Counted from the stretch's first letter, positions 18,579 through 28,157 are shown. The stretch is 64,000 nucleotides of DNA from Pontibacter vulgaris (GCF_022758145.1 NZ_JAJVDH010000003.1:1075833-1139832); one strand, 5' to 3'. Notes: generated by a model from the sequence alone, not told the origin. Numbers and translations: made by a program.

Positions 18579-19028
18579 ATGAACAACAAGAACTTGCTGG
18601 TTAACGTCATTAACCAATCAAAGCATGCGCTTCCTAATTACCAGACTGAGCACTCGGCAGGTATGGACCTTCGCGCTAACTTAGAAACAGCTGTAACCCT
18701 TAAGCCATTGCAGCGCGCACTAATACCAACCGGCTTATTTATAGCATTGCCTGAAGGTCACGAAGCGCAGATCAGGCCAAGAAGCGGACTGGCTTATAAA
18801 CATGGAATATCGATTGTTAACAGCCCGGGCACAATCGATGCTGATTATCGTGGCGAAATAAAAGTATTGCTTGTAAACCTCTCCGATCAGGATTTTGTGG
18901 TAGAAGATGGCGAACGCATAGCCCAGATGGTGGTAGCAAAGTATGAGCGCGTAGCCTGGGCCGAAGCTGAGACCCTGACGGATACAGAACGTGGCGCTGG
19001 CGGCTACGGCAGCACGGGCACGAAATAA
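18579..19028 (+). CDS. dut: dUTP diphosphatase
   Basis: Hydrolyses dUTP to dUMP and diphosphate, keeping uracil out of DNA and feeding dTMP synthesis. The 149-residue trimeric-type enzyme has all five motifs: [26 protein letters not shown] with the catalytic Asp, E-R-I-A-Q-M-V, and the C-terminal [10 protein letters not shown] arm that closes over the nucleotide. Length is normal. Confidence 0.97.
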   Translation: MNNKNLLVNVINQSKHALPNYQTEHSAGMDLRANLETAVTLKPLQRALIPTGLFIALPEGHEAQIRPRSGLAYKHGISIVNSPGTIDADYRGEIKVLLVNLSDQDFVVEDGERIAQMVVAKYERVAWAEAETLTDTERGAGGYGSTGTK

Positions 19029-19157
19029 CGTAAGCAATATTTCGTTTTCCGTGTTTGGGCAAAGTATAGCCTATCAAAACAACAGGCATAACTAAGTATT
19101 TAACGCTGCAGTAAAAGCTGTGGCATCATTATAACTAACGAAACAAACAGAATTGCT

Positions 19158-20165
19158 ATGAGGATAATAGTACCAATGGCAGGTATGGGCAAACGAATGC
19201 GCCCGCACACACTTACAGTTCCTAAACCACTTATACCTATAGCTGGCAAACCAATTGTGCAGCGCCTAGTTGAAGACATTGCAAAAGTATGCCAGGAGCC
19301 GATTGAAGAAGTCGCTTTTATCATCGGCCGATTTGGTGAAGAGGTAGAGAAGAGCCTGGTAAGTATAGCTGAGTCTGTAGGCGCTAAAGGCAGCATCCAT
19401 TACCAGGACGAAGCACTGGGTACGGCGCACGCAATCATGTGTGCTCAAAATTCGCTGGAGGGTAAAGTAGTGGTTGCCTTTGCAGATACACTTTTTAAAG
19501 CGGATTTCCAGTTAGATACGAATGCTGATGGCACAGTATGGGTGCAGCGTGTGGAAGACCCTAGAGCTTTCGGCGTAATTAAGCTGAACGAAAACCATGA
19601 GATTACTGACTTTGTGGAAAAACCACAGGAGTTTGTATCTGATATGGCCATTATAGGTATATACTACTTTAAAGATGGCGCTTACCTGCGCAGCGAATTG
19701 CAATACCTGCTGGATAACGACATTAAAGAGAAAGGCGAATACCAACTGACAAACGCGCTGGAAAATATGAAAAACAAAGGCACTGTGTTTGTGCCTGCGC
19801 TAATTTCTGAATGGCTTGATTGCGGAAATAAAAACGCAACAGTTTATACCAATCAGCGCTATTTAGAGTATATAAAAGATGAAGAAGGATTAGTGTCTTC
19901 TTCGGCTCAGCTGAATAATGCAGTTATTGTGCCGCCGGTATTTATTGGAGAGAATGTGGTTATTCATAATTCTGTAGTAGGACCGCACGTTTCTATTGGT
20001 AACAACACCAGCGTGTACGACTCTGTATTAAGCAATTCGATCATTCAGGAAAATACGGTTCTTAAAAACGGGAACATTTCAAACTCTATGGTCGGCAACT
20101 TTGTTTCTTACAAAGGGCGCCAGTCTGATCTCAGCATTGGCGACTACAATACGCTTATAGATTAG
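19158..20165 (+). CDS. Sugar-phosphate nucleotidyltransferase
   Basis: Transfers a nucleoside monophosphate to a sugar 1-phosphate, giving an activated sugar for cell-surface glycans. The 335-residue protein has an N-terminal Rossmann-like domain with M-A-G-M-G-K-R-M-R-P-H-T (residues 7-18) and V-P-K-P-L-I-P-I-A-G-K-P, then D-E-A-L-G-T-A-H-A and the E-Y-Q-L-T-N-A-L block. The C-terminal third is a left-handed beta-helix of hexapeptide-like repeats (V-V-I-H-N-S-V-V-G-P-H-V-S-I-G). Substrate cannot be fixed; glucose-1-phosphate thymidylyl- or uridylyl-type enzymes are closest. It lies 8 nt before the TPR gene. Confidence 0.88.
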   Translation: MRIIVPMAGMGKRMRPHTLTVPKPLIPIAGKPIVQRLVEDIAKVCQEPIEEVAFIIGRFGEEVEKSLVSIAESVGAKGSIHYQDEALGTAHAIMCAQNSLEGKVVVAFADTLFKADFQLDTNADGTVWVQRVEDPRAFGVIKLNENHEITDFVEKPQEFVSDMAIIGIYYFKDGAYLRSELQYLLDNDIKEKGEYQLTNALENMKNKGTVFVPALISEWLDCGNKNATVYTNQRYLEYIKDEEGLVSSSAQLNNAVIVPPVFIGENVVIHNSVVGPHVSIGNNTSVYDSVLSNSIIQENTVLKNGNISNSMVGNFVSYKGRQSDLSIGDYNTLID

Positions 20166-20173
20166 TATTCAAC

Positions 20174-21934
20174 ATGATTCGATTCAGAAACATTGTTCTC
20201 GCAATTTGCTGCCTGACCCTGGTTGCATCAGGCGAAAGCCTTGCGCAATCCAAGCGCAAAAAGGCAAAAGCTGCAAAGCAGGCAGCCGCAGTTGCTGCCC
20301 CTGTGCCGCAACCGTCCGAGCAGGAAATGCAGATCAGCGAGACATTGTTTCTGGATGGATTGAAATATTATATGCTCGAGGATTATGACCAGGCACTTAA
20401 ATTGTTTCAGAAAGCCTACGTCCTCACGCCCAACAATGCGGCCTTAAACTATAAATTAGCCGAAACATATCTGCAGCTTAAAAACCCAAAAGATGCTGTA
20501 CCATTCGCCCAGGCCGCTATAGCCCAGGATAGCAAAAATGAATACTATTACCTGCTACTTGCTCAGCTTTATACGCAACAGAAACAAGTAGCTGAAGCAG
20601 CCCAGGCATATAATGCATTACTGCAAAATGTACCCGATTCAGACGATTACCTTTTTAACCTTGCTGATTTATACTTAGCGCAAACCCAATACGACGATGC
20701 CCTGAAAACTTATGAGCGCATCGAGAAGAAATTCGGACCGCTGGAGCAGGTGTCTATAAACAGGCAGCAGATTTACCTGCGCCAGAAAAACATTACCAAA
20801 GCTATACAGGAAGGTGAGAAACTGCTGGCAAATAACCCAACAGAAGTACGTTATTTCCTGGCACAGGCAGAACTATACAATGCCTCTCAAAAACCGGATA
20901 TTGCTATCGAAACGCTGCAACGAGCGCTTCGCCTGGAACCAAACAACCCGTTTGCACACTTAATGCTCTCTGACCTTAACCGCCAGAAGGGCAACCTGGA
21001 AGAGTCTGAAAAACAAGTAAAAATTGCATTCGCAAGCCCGGAACTTGACATCGACACCAAAGTGCGTATTCTGGTTGATTTTATCCGGCAGTTGCCAAAC
21101 CCGCAACTGGAAGGTATATCTCTGGAGCTGGTAGACTTAACTATACAATCTCACCCGCAGGAGGCTAAAGCCTACGCTGTAGCCGGCGACCTGCAAACTA
21201 TAGTTGGCAAAAAAGAAACAGCACGAAACAACTATCTGAAAGCTGTTGAGCTTGATGATTCCCATTTTAAGATCTGGCAGCAAATCGTGCTTTTAGATGC
21301 TGAACTTTCACAATCGGCTGCCCTGATAAAGCACTCAGAAGAGGCATTGGAGCTTTTCCCGAACCAGGCTGTCTTCTGGTTTTATAACGGTACCGGCCAC
21401 CTGATAGAGAAAAATTTTGAGAAGGCTATAAAATCACTGGAGTATGGCAAGCGCCTTTCGGCAAACGAACCTGAACTGGTAGCACAATTTAACATGCAGC
21501 TTGGCGATAGCTATCACTCCCTGAAAGAGTATAAAAAATCGAATGAAGCCTACGATGCCGTGCTCGCTTTTGATGCTGATAACGAATATGTGCTCAATAA
21601 TTACAGCTATTACCTATCGCTGCGGAACGAAAACCTGCAGAAGGCAAAAGAAATGGCAGGCCGTTTAGTAGCCAAGCATGCCGATAATCCTACTTATTTA
21701 GATACCTATGCCTGGGTACTATATAAATTAGAAGACTATGAAGGTGCCCTTAAATTACTGGAAAAAGCTATTGCTACCTCTGACGATGCCACCATTGTAG
21801 AGCATTATGGCGATGTTCTTTTTAAGCTTAATCAGCAGGAAGAAGCCGTAAAGCAGTGGCAGAAAGCCAAACTAAAAGGCGAAGCCTCTGCCTTCATCGA
21901 CAAAAAAATAAAAGAGAAAAAACTGTATGAATAA
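20174..21934 (+). CDS. Exported tetratricopeptide-repeat protein
   Basis: This 586-residue protein has a signal peptide (cleavage near A-Q-S, residue about 26), a Lys/Ala-rich linker, then about 12-14 TPR helix pairs. Repeats with the classic spacing of small and aromatic residues include Y-Y-M-L-E-D-Y-D-Q-A-L-K-L-F-Q-K-A-Y and L-E-D-Y-E-G-A-L-K-L-L-E-K-A. TPR scaffolds mediate protein-protein contacts, here in the periplasm or at the outer membrane. The gene overlaps the DUF4292 lipoprotein gene by 8 nt, and homologous pairs occur widely in Bacteroidota, which suggests a joint envelope-assembly task. Partner and exact role unknown. Confidence 0.88.
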   Translation: MIRFRNIVLAICCLTLVASGESLAQSKRKKAKAAKQAAAVAAPVPQPSEQEMQISETLFLDGLKYYMLEDYDQALKLFQKAYVLTPNNAALNYKLAETYLQLKNPKDAVPFAQAAIAQDSKNEYYYLLLAQLYTQQKQVAEAAQAYNALLQNVPDSDDYLFNLADLYLAQTQYDDALKTYERIEKKFGPLEQVSINRQQIYLRQKNITKAIQEGEKLLANNPTEVRYFLAQAELYNASQKPDIAIETLQRALRLEPNNPFAHLMLSDLNRQKGNLEESEKQVKIAFASPELDIDTKVRILVDFIRQLPNPQLEGISLELVDLTIQSHPQEAKAYAVAGDLQTIVGKKETARNNYLKAVELDDSHFKIWQQIVLLDAELSQSAALIKHSEEALELFPNQAVFWFYNGTGHLIEKNFEKAIKSLEYGKRLSANEPELVAQFNMQLGDSYHSLKEYKKSNEAYDAVLAFDADNEYVLNNYSYYLSLRNENLQKAKEMAGRLVAKHADNPTYLDTYAWVLYKLEDYEGALKLLEKAIATSDDATIVEHYGDVLFKLNQQEEAVKQWQKAKLKGEASAFIDKKIKEKKLYE

Positions 21935-22670
21935 ACAGCTCCTGCTTTGCCTGTTAGCTTTTACAATGCTAACAGCGTGTAAGAAAGAAACTGTACCTAC
22001 TACTGCCTCTTCTACCACTGAAACTATAGGCAAAGTAACTGTCCAGAATTTAGACTTCAATTATTTAAGCGCAAAGGGCTCTTTAACATTGGACGACCGC
22101 GGCGAAAGCACCACTTCGGGTTATTCTATGCGCATCAAAAAAGACAGCGTGATCTGGGTATCGGTGCAGCCAGGCTTAGGTATAGAAGCTGCCCGCCTCA
22201 AAATAACCCAGGATTCTGTGTTTGTAATGAACCGCCTGCGCCGCGAATTTACAGCCACCAGTTATACTTACCTTAGCAATAAACTTAAAGTTGATGTAAA
22301 CTTTGATGTGCTCCAGGCTATACTTTTAGGTAACTACCAGCCAAACGGCCAGGAAAAATCAATAGACGAAGCCGGCCAACAGCATGTGCAGCAGCTTCGC
22401 GAAAATTTATTGTTCGACTATTTTATTGGTAAACAGAACCAGAAGCTGCAGCAACTTAATGTTAAAGACCAGCAAACCGGAAGCACTATTACAGTAAAGT
22501 ATAATACCTTCCAGCCTATAGGTGATGTGCCTTTTGCCCATGCTTTGGTTGCCCAAGTACAGCAACCTGACCAGATTTCCAGCTTTAATCTTATGCACAG
22601 TCGCGTTACAGTTACAGACGAAATTCTGGATTTCCCTTTCGCAGTTCCGTCAGATTATAAAAGGCTATAG
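21927..22670 (+). CDS. DUF4292 outer-membrane lipoprotein
   Basis: This 247-residue protein has a lipobox (M-L-T-A-C, Cys about 18) followed by a Thr/Ser-rich linker. The body has the LolB/LolA-like half-barrel pattern of DUF4292: F-N-Y-L-S-A-K-G-S-L-T-L, I-W-V-S-V-Q-P-G-L-G-I-E-A-A-R, V-F-V-M-N-R-L, then a tail of strands ending F-P-F-A-V-P. It may carry or sense lipoproteins or lipids in the periplasm, inferred from fold only. It overlaps the TPR gene by 8 nt and lies 83 nt before the EnvC-like gene, so it is probably in one envelope operon. Confidence 0.85.
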   Translation: MNKQLLLCLLAFTMLTACKKETVPTTASSTTETIGKVTVQNLDFNYLSAKGSLTLDDRGESTTSGYSMRIKKDSVIWVSVQPGLGIEAARLKITQDSVFVMNRLRREFTATSYTYLSNKLKVDVNFDVLQAILLGNYQPNGQEKSIDEAGQQHVQQLRENLLFDYFIGKQNQKLQQLNVKDQQTGSTITVKYNTFQPIGDVPFAHALVAQVQQPDQISSFNLMHSRVTVTDEILDFPFAVPSDYKRL

Positions 22671-22753
22671 TTTAATAAAATCAGGAGGCAGTTGGTTCTT
22701 CGTGTTTAGTTTTGCCATATTTGTAAACTTAGAGTCGAAGAACCCATAGCTTA

Positions 22754-23989
22754 ATGATAGCCCTTTACAGATTTGCCTTCTTCTTGGCCCTGCTGATGCT
22801 CCCTTTTGCCACTCAGGCGCAAAAGAAAAAATCAAAAGCACAGTTAGAAAAGGAAAAGAAGGAAAACCTCGCCCGTATTAAAGAAGCAAACCGCATTCTG
22901 CAGCAAACAAAAGTGCAGAAACAGGCTTCTATTGGCCAGCTTACTGCCATACAGGAAAAAATTACCGTACAAAAAGGAGTTATCAAAAACGTATCGCGCG
23001 AGATAAACTATATCGAGTCGGATGTTCAGGAAACAGAAGGTATAGTGGGTGCCCTGCAATCAGATCTTGATAAGCTTAAGGCCGAATACGCTACTATGGT
23101 GTATGCCGCCTCTAAAACTGCCAACAGCTATAACAAGCTCATGTTCTTATTTGCTGCAGACTCTTTTAACCAACTGGTAATGCGTATGCGCTACCTGCAG
23201 CAGTATTCGGAAGCTCGTAAAAAGCAGGTTGAACAGATAAATAAAGTACAGGCTGCGCTTACAGGCCAGTTAGACATACTTGAGTCAAAAAAAAGACAGA
23301 AGCAAAATCTGTTGAACAAACAGCTGGTAGAAAGCAAAAATCTGCATAATCTTAAAAGCCAGCAGGATAGCGTAATTTCGCGCCTGAGCAAACAGGAATC
23401 TAATTTACAATCAGAAGTAGCGCAACGCCAACAGGCAGTACGCAAGCTTGATAACCTGATTGCCGATATAGTACGGGAAGAAATTGCCAGGGCTGCACGT
23501 GCTGCCAGAGCCGAAGGCCGCAAACCAAGTACCAGCACAAACAAAATTACGTTAACCCCGGAAGCAGCCCTTGTTTCGTCTTCATTTGCAGGTAACAAAG
23601 GTCGTTTGGCCTGGCCGGTAGAGCGTGGTTTTATTTCGCAGCGTTTTGGTCGCCACAACCACCCGGTACTTAAGGGCGTGGTTATCGAAAACAGAGGGAT
23701 TGATATTCAGACATCAAGCGGAGAGCAGGCACGCGCTATTTTTGAGGGGAAAGTGTTAACTGTGGCCAGCGTACCCGGCATGAATAACATCGTAATGGTA
23801 CAGCACGGCGAGTATTTTACAGTTTATGCCAAACTTAAAACTGTAAGTGTAACCACTGGCCAAACTGTTAAGCTAAAAGATGTTATCGGCACTGTTTATA
23901 CCAACTCCGATGGCACCACCGAACTGCAATTCCAGATCTGGAAAAATAATGCCAACCTTAACCCACAAAGCTGGATCAAAAGCAAGTAA
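22754..23989 (+). CDS. EnvC-like murein hydrolase activator with degenerate M23 domain
   Basis: This 411-residue periplasmic protein has a signal peptide, a long coiled coil (about 30-260, rich in Lys, Glu and Gln) and a C-terminal LytM/M23 domain. EnvC-type proteins switch on amidases that split septal peptidoglycan. The usual zinc ligands are altered: the H-x-G-x-D stretch reads N-R-G-I-D-I and the H-L end reads V-Y-A-K-L, so a metal site is unlikely and an activator role is favoured. Upstream, TTG (22692-22694) lies 21 nt before CATATTTG (22716-22723), a one-mismatch promoter. It follows the DUF4292 gene by 83 nt. Confidence 0.88.
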   Translation: MIALYRFAFFLALLMLPFATQAQKKKSKAQLEKEKKENLARIKEANRILQQTKVQKQASIGQLTAIQEKITVQKGVIKNVSREINYIESDVQETEGIVGALQSDLDKLKAEYATMVYAASKTANSYNKLMFLFAADSFNQLVMRMRYLQQYSEARKKQVEQINKVQAALTGQLDILESKKRQKQNLLNKQLVESKNLHNLKSQQDSVISRLSKQESNLQSEVAQRQQAVRKLDNLIADIVREEIARAARAARAEGRKPSTSTNKITLTPEAALVSSSFAGNKGRLAWPVERGFISQRFGRHNHPVLKGVVIENRGIDIQTSSGEQARAIFEGKVLTVASVPGMNNIVMVQHGEYFTVYAKLKTVSVTTGQTVKLKDVIGTVYTNSDGTTELQFQIWKNNANLNPQSWIKSK

Positions 23990-24711
23990 AATACAGGAAA
24001 GTATAATCCGATAATTTACTGCGCTGCTTCTGCTAGGGCCTATATCCTATAGTTTATACTTTAGGCCTTACTTAAAATAGCTTGAAAATTATTGCCACCA
24101 GGTATAAAAAGAAAAAAGCACTCTACAAAGCAGAGTGCCTTTCCAAGCTATGAAAACAAACTTAATTTTATATTCTTTCGCAAACTCAGGTAAAACCTTT
24201 GCCTGCAACAAAATATCATTATAAATATACATCCACTTTTGCAATTGTGCAATAGCCTCCCCTACTCTACTTTTGTTTTTCAGTTATTAGGCTCTTAATT
24301 TTCGCACTGCTTTATTGCGGATAAACCTACCTAAACAAGTTACAGGCCAAAAAATAACTAAATCACAACAAACTGATTATCAATCCAATTACAATCAACC
24401 ATTTGGCAATCATTCTCTATTTGGGAAAAACAAATTCCTATAACAGGAAGAAATACATAGGAAATTTACTATGTAATTTATTTTATCCTTAACAAATTTC
24501 ACCTCACTGAATATTCTACTTTACAAAAGATAGCTAGTGTAAGGGAGGTATAGCCAGGTAAGTCTAAAGGGCGGTCTGCATCGTAAGTATACTGTTTACA
24601 TAAAAACCTGCATATGCATAACGGCACATAATAAACTAATGTGTCCTTTTGTGGGTTTATTTAAAATATTAACTCTAATTTTGTAACCAATACATTTTAA
24701 CATCTAAAACA
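23990..24711. other. 722-nt AT-rich intergenic region upstream of tatA
   Basis: This is the longest gap in the window. It holds a hairpin at 24037-24067, a weak terminator-like hairpin at 24111-24145, and a purine-rich stretch near 24540-24600. A possible promoter for the first tatA has TTG at 24649-24651 and TAATTTTG at 24676-24683, with a 24-nt spacer. A 24-codon open frame starting near 24154 has no support. No RNA family was recognised. Confidence 0.5.
24111..24145 (+). terminator. Weak terminator-like hairpin
   Basis: A short GC-containing stem (GCACTCT with AGAGTGC, 7 bp plus an inner G-C) is preceded by A6 and followed by CTTTCC. It lies about 130 nt after the EnvC-like gene. The T tract is poor. 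Confidence 0.45.
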
Positions 24712-24924
24712 ATGGGTATCACCAACATTTTTGCTTTTATCGGAGGCCTGGGTGGCACAGAGGTAATTCTTATTTTGTTTGCCATTCTATTACTTTTCGG
24801 TGCTAAGCGCATACCTGAGCTTGCAAAAGGTTTGGGCCGCGGCATTCGTGAGTTCAAAGATGCTGCCAAAGACATCAAAAACGATGTAGAGCATTCAGCT
24901 AACGACACTAACAACAACAAATAG
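24712..24924 (+). CDS. tatA: Twin-arginine translocase TatA-family protein (copy 1)
   Basis: This 70-residue protein of the TatA/E family forms the oligomeric pore element of the twin-arginine pathway in the inner membrane. One N-terminal helix ([13 protein letters not shown]) is followed by the [16 protein letters not shown] motif (the invariant F-G and the amphipathic helix) and a charged tail. A second TatA-like gene follows 32 nt later; TatC is not in the window. The two share the R-G-I-R-E-F-K-D-A stretch. Confidence 0.93.
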   Translation: MGITNIFAFIGGLGGTEVILILFAILLLFGAKRIPELAKGLGRGIREFKDAAKDIKNDVEHSANDTNNNK

Positions 24925-24956
24925 TACTTTTTAAATTAACCATTTAAAAAGAAAAT

Positions 24957-25169
24957 ATGTGCTTAAATACAATTTTCCTCTTCCTGGGAGACCTGGGAGG
25001 CGGAGAGATGCTTGTTATACTAACAGCCATCCTGCTATTGTTTGGTGCTGATAAAATCCCTGGTATTGCGCGCTCTTTTGGCCGCGGTATTCGTGAGTTC
25101 AAAGACGCAACAAACGAAATAAAGCACGAATTAGAACGATCAATCGACGACGACAAGAAGCCAAAATAG
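24957..25169 (+). CDS. tatA: Twin-arginine translocase TatA-family protein (copy 2)
   Basis: This 70-residue paralogue of the gene before it begins M-C-L-N-T-I, has helix E-M-L-V-I-L-T-A-I-L-L-L-F-G, then [21 protein letters not shown] and an acidic tail ending D-D-D-K-K-P-K. The D-K-I-P change in the hinge, where copy 1 has K-R-I-P, may mark different roles. It could be TatA/E- or TatB-like in function; the length (70) argues against a full TatB. The stop is followed by one base and then the TTG that likely starts gatA. Confidence 0.9.
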   Translation: MCLNTIFLFLGDLGGGEMLVILTAILLLFGADKIPGIARSFGRGIREFKDATNEIKHELERSIDDDKKPK

Positions 25170-25170
25170 T

Positions 25171-26607
25171 TTGAGACAGTATCATTCGTTACGTGACATC
25201 CGCACAGACATTGCCAGCGGGCAGGTTTCGTGCAAGCAACTGGTAGATCATTACCTACGCAATATTAAGAATAATGCCCACCTGAATGCCTTTTTAGAGG
25301 TGTTTGAGGAGGAAGCTTTTGCCCAGGCTGATACCGTAGATCAGAAAATTGCCAGCGGAACCGCAGGCAAATTGGCGGGTATGGTTATCGGTATAAAAGA
25401 CGTGCTAGCTTACGAAGGCCATAGTTTACAGGCATCAAGCCAGATCCTGAATGGCTTTAAATCTTTGTATACGGCCACGGCTGTACAGCGCCTGATTGCT
25501 GAGGATGCTATTATTATTGGTCGCCAGAACTGCGACGAATTTGCTATGGGTGCCTCTAACGAGAACTCTTCTTTCGGTCCAGTTTTAAACGCCGATGATG
25601 TTACCCGAGTACCGGGTGGTTCATCAGGTGGATCGGCTGTTGCTGTACAGGCAGATCTATGTTTAGCTTCAATCGGTTCTGACACCGGAGGCTCTGTGCG
25701 TCAGCCAGCTTCGTTTTGTGGTGTTATCGGACTTAAGCCAACATACTCCCGCATATCGCGCTATGGCCTTATCGCTTATGCTTCTTCTTTCGACCAGATC
25801 GGGATTATGAGCAAAAGTGTGGAAGATGCTGCGCTTTTACTGGAGGTAATGGCCGGCAACGATGACTATGACAGTACTGTGAGTCAGCGCGAAGTACCCG
25901 CTTACAGCGAGCTACTGGCCACCGACAAGAAGTATAAAATAGGTTATATCCGCGACTGTTTCGAGAGCGAAGGCCTTGATAAGGAAGTTAAGGAAAGTAT
26001 ACTTTCGGTAAAAGATATGCTGAAAGATGCCGGCCACCAGGTTGAGGCTGTGGAGTTCCCATACCTTGACTACATGGTACCAACTTATTACATCCTGACT
26101 ACTGCTGAAGCAAGCTCCAACCTTGGCCGTTTCGACGGTGTAAAGTATGGCTATCGCAGCCACAATGTTACAGACCTGACTTCGTTATACAAAAAAACAA
26201 GGTCTGAAGGATTTGGCCTGGAAGTACAGCGCCGCATTATGCTGGGTACTTTTGTACTTAGCGCCGATTATTACGATGCTTATTACACTAAGGCACAACG
26301 TGTTAGAAGGCTTATAAAGGAAAAGACTGACGAATTGCTTCAAAAGTATGATTTCCTTATATTACCTACTGCACCTACTACAGCTTTTAAATTAGAGGAG
26401 AACACTGCCAATCCACTGGCTATGTACCTGGCCGATATTTTTACGGTTCAGGCTTCGCTTGCAGGTGTACCAGCTATCTCTATTCCGGTTGGTCGCGATG
26501 CAAACGGCCTTTCCATCGGGTTACAGCTAATGACCCGCTCATTTGAGGAACCGCAGTTGCTGGCTTTCTCAAATTATATCTTGGATAAGATAACCGTTGA
26601 AGCATAA
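25171..26607 (+). CDS. gatA: Aspartyl/glutamyl-tRNA amidotransferase subunit A
   Basis: GatA is the amidase subunit of GatCAB, which makes Gln-tRNA and Asn-tRNA from misacylated precursors, supplying ammonia from glutamine. The 478-residue protein has the amidase signature with the Lys-Ser-Ser triad: G-I-K-D, then G-G-S-S-G-G-S-A-V-A, then S-I-G-S-D-T-G-G-S-V-R. The N-terminal helix starts M-R-Q-Y-H-S-L-R-D-I-R-T-D-I, which fits the family and places the start at a TTG one base after the tatA stop. No Shine-Dalgarno was seen. GatB and GatC are not here. Confidence 0.96.
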   Translation: MRQYHSLRDIRTDIASGQVSCKQLVDHYLRNIKNNAHLNAFLEVFEEEAFAQADTVDQKIASGTAGKLAGMVIGIKDVLAYEGHSLQASSQILNGFKSLYTATAVQRLIAEDAIIIGRQNCDEFAMGASNENSSFGPVLNADDVTRVPGGSSGGSAVAVQADLCLASIGSDTGGSVRQPASFCGVIGLKPTYSRISRYGLIAYASSFDQIGIMSKSVEDAALLLEVMAGNDDYDSTVSQREVPAYSELLATDKKYKIGYIRDCFESEGLDKEVKESILSVKDMLKDAGHQVEAVEFPYLDYMVPTYYILTTAEASSNLGRFDGVKYGYRSHNVTDLTSLYKKTRSEGFGLEVQRRIMLGTFVLSADYYDAYYTKAQRVRRLIKEKTDELLQKYDFLILPTAPTTAFKLEENTANPLAMYLADIFTVQASLAGVPAISIPVGRDANGLSIGLQLMTRSFEEPQLLAFSNYILDKITVEA

Positions 26608-26615
26608 CATATAAA

Positions 26616-28157
26616 ATGACCTACACTAAACTCTTTACAGTTCTTGCGGCTATAGTTGGCAGCATGTGGGCTTTCTGCGCCCATGCCAACAGCTTTGGCC
26701 CTGGGTATGAAAAGCCAATAGCGGAGGATTCGCTTAAACCTCAGGTAGAAGATACCACACTCTTTACACCCGAGGAAATTGACCTGATGATCGAATACAT
26801 CCCTAATGAGCCCAATGAGGTTATTAAGGACAGGTTAAGCTGTATCGAATCTGATTTTCCGCTTACTTTTAATCCGTTCGTAAGGGGTTTTATAGATTAT
26901 TTTACTATCCGCAACAGGAAGTATACCCGCACCATGATAAGCCGCGAGAATGTATACTTTCCACTGTTCGAGAAGTACCTGAAAAAGTATAACATGCCGC
27001 AGGACCTGAAGTACCTATCTATTGTAGAATCAGGCCTTAATCCTAAGGCAAAATCGGTAGCAGCAGCTGTTGGCTTATGGCAGTTTATAGGCTCTACAGG
27101 CAAGGAGTATGGCCTCGATCAGAATGGGCATATTGATGAACGCATGGATCCGGAAAAGGCTACTGACGCTGCTATGCGTTTCCTAAGCCGCCTTCACCGC
27201 TATTATGGCGATTGGGAACTTGCAATGGCTGCTTATAACTGTGGTCAGGGCAATGTAAACAAAGCTATTCGCCGGGCTGGCGGTGGCAAAAAGACTTTCT
27301 GGGAGATCTTTCCTTACCTTCCTAAAGAAACCCGCAGCTATGTACCTTCCATGACGGCCGTAATTTATACTATGAAGTATGCGCCGGAACACAACATTTT
27401 CTCTGATTCTATACTTTACGCAACAGATGTAGAGCACCTGGAAGTAAACCAGGCATTGGATCTGGAGAAACTGGCTGTGGAGCTGCATGTAGATACTAAA
27501 TCTTTGCTGGCGCTGAACCCGGAATTAAAGACAAAGATGCTACCAGCACATACCCGCAACTATAAGCTTCGCATTCCGGCACAACGTGCAGCCTTGCTAG
27601 CCACTGAAACTGACCGAAGCTGTATTATGCTTGCCGCCACACCAACGCAACGCATTCCTGACCCGGTAAAAGAAATAACACCTGCGCTGGCGCAACCTTT
27701 ACTTGCTACTGCCAAACCAGACACAGCCGAGAAAAAAGCAGCCGCCGACAAACTTACCTATATAGTTAAACGCGGCGATAACCTTACAACTATTGCAAAC
27801 CGACACCAGGTAACAGTAGAACAGCTGAAGGAATGGAATAAACTCGGCAAGAGCAGCATCATACCAAACCAGAAGTTGTTTGTGTTCGGAACTGCAACAG
27901 AAGAGCCTGCCCTGTTAGCTTCAGCAGAAGAGAAAGCCGAGCCGAAAGAAGTAAAGAAAATAGCAAAAGCTTCAACTAAAAAATCACCAGAAACGGCCAG
28001 AGAACAAAAAGAAAGCGCTGTACACCATGTGCAACCAGGCGATACCCTCTGGAATATTTCGCAGCGGTATAACGGTATCAGCGTTGATCAGATAAAGAAA
28101 CTGAATAAGCTAAAATCAAACGAAATTAAGCCAGGCCAAAAACTGATCATCAGTTAA
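26616..28157 (+). CDS. MltD-like membrane-bound lytic transglycosylase with two LysM domains
   Basis: Cleaves the MurNAc-GlcNAc bond of peptidoglycan with formation of 1,6-anhydro ends. The 513-residue protein has a signal peptide (about residue 25) and an SLT domain with the catalytic Glu in L-S-I-V-E-S-G-L-N-P (E138), then A-V-G-L-W-Q-F-I-G-S-T-G and A-A-Y-N-C-G-Q-G-N-V. A linker is followed by LysM 1 (about 381-425, Y-I-V-K-R-G-D-N-L) and LysM 2 (about 470-513, H-V-Q-P-G-D-T-L-W), which bind glycan. There is no lipobox; the E. coli enzyme is a lipoprotein. It begins 8 nt after gatA. A strong terminator follows. Confidence 0.94.
   Translation: MTYTKLFTVLAAIVGSMWAFCAHANSFGPGYEKPIAEDSLKPQVEDTTLFTPEEIDLMIEYIPNEPNEVIKDRLSCIESDFPLTFNPFVRGFIDYFTIRNRKYTRTMISRENVYFPLFEKYLKKYNMPQDLKYLSIVESGLNPKAKSVAAAVGLWQFIGSTGKEYGLDQNGHIDERMDPEKATDAAMRFLSRLHRYYGDWELAMAAYNCGQGNVNKAIRRAGGGKKTFWEIFPYLPKETRSYVPSMTAVIYTMKYAPEHNIFSDSILYATDVEHLEVNQALDLEKLAVELHVDTKSLLALNPELKTKMLPAHTRNYKLRIPAQRAALLATETDRSCIMLAATPTQRIPDPVKEITPALAQPLLATAKPDTAEKKAAADKLTYIVKRGDNLTTIANRHQVTVEQLKEWNKLGKSSIIPNQKLFVFGTATEEPALLASAEEKAEPKEVKKIAKASTKKSPETAREQKESAVHHVQPGDTLWNISQRYNGISVDQIKKLNKLKSNEIKPGQKLIIS

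Noticed and set aside
24154..24228. 24-codon open frame starting M-K-T-N-L
   Set aside because: Too short, no ribosome binding site or family, in an AT-rich spacer.
24540..24600. Purine-rich stretch considered as a tRNA or riboswitch
   Set aside because: No cloverleaf, no T-loop consensus and no known riboswitch core.
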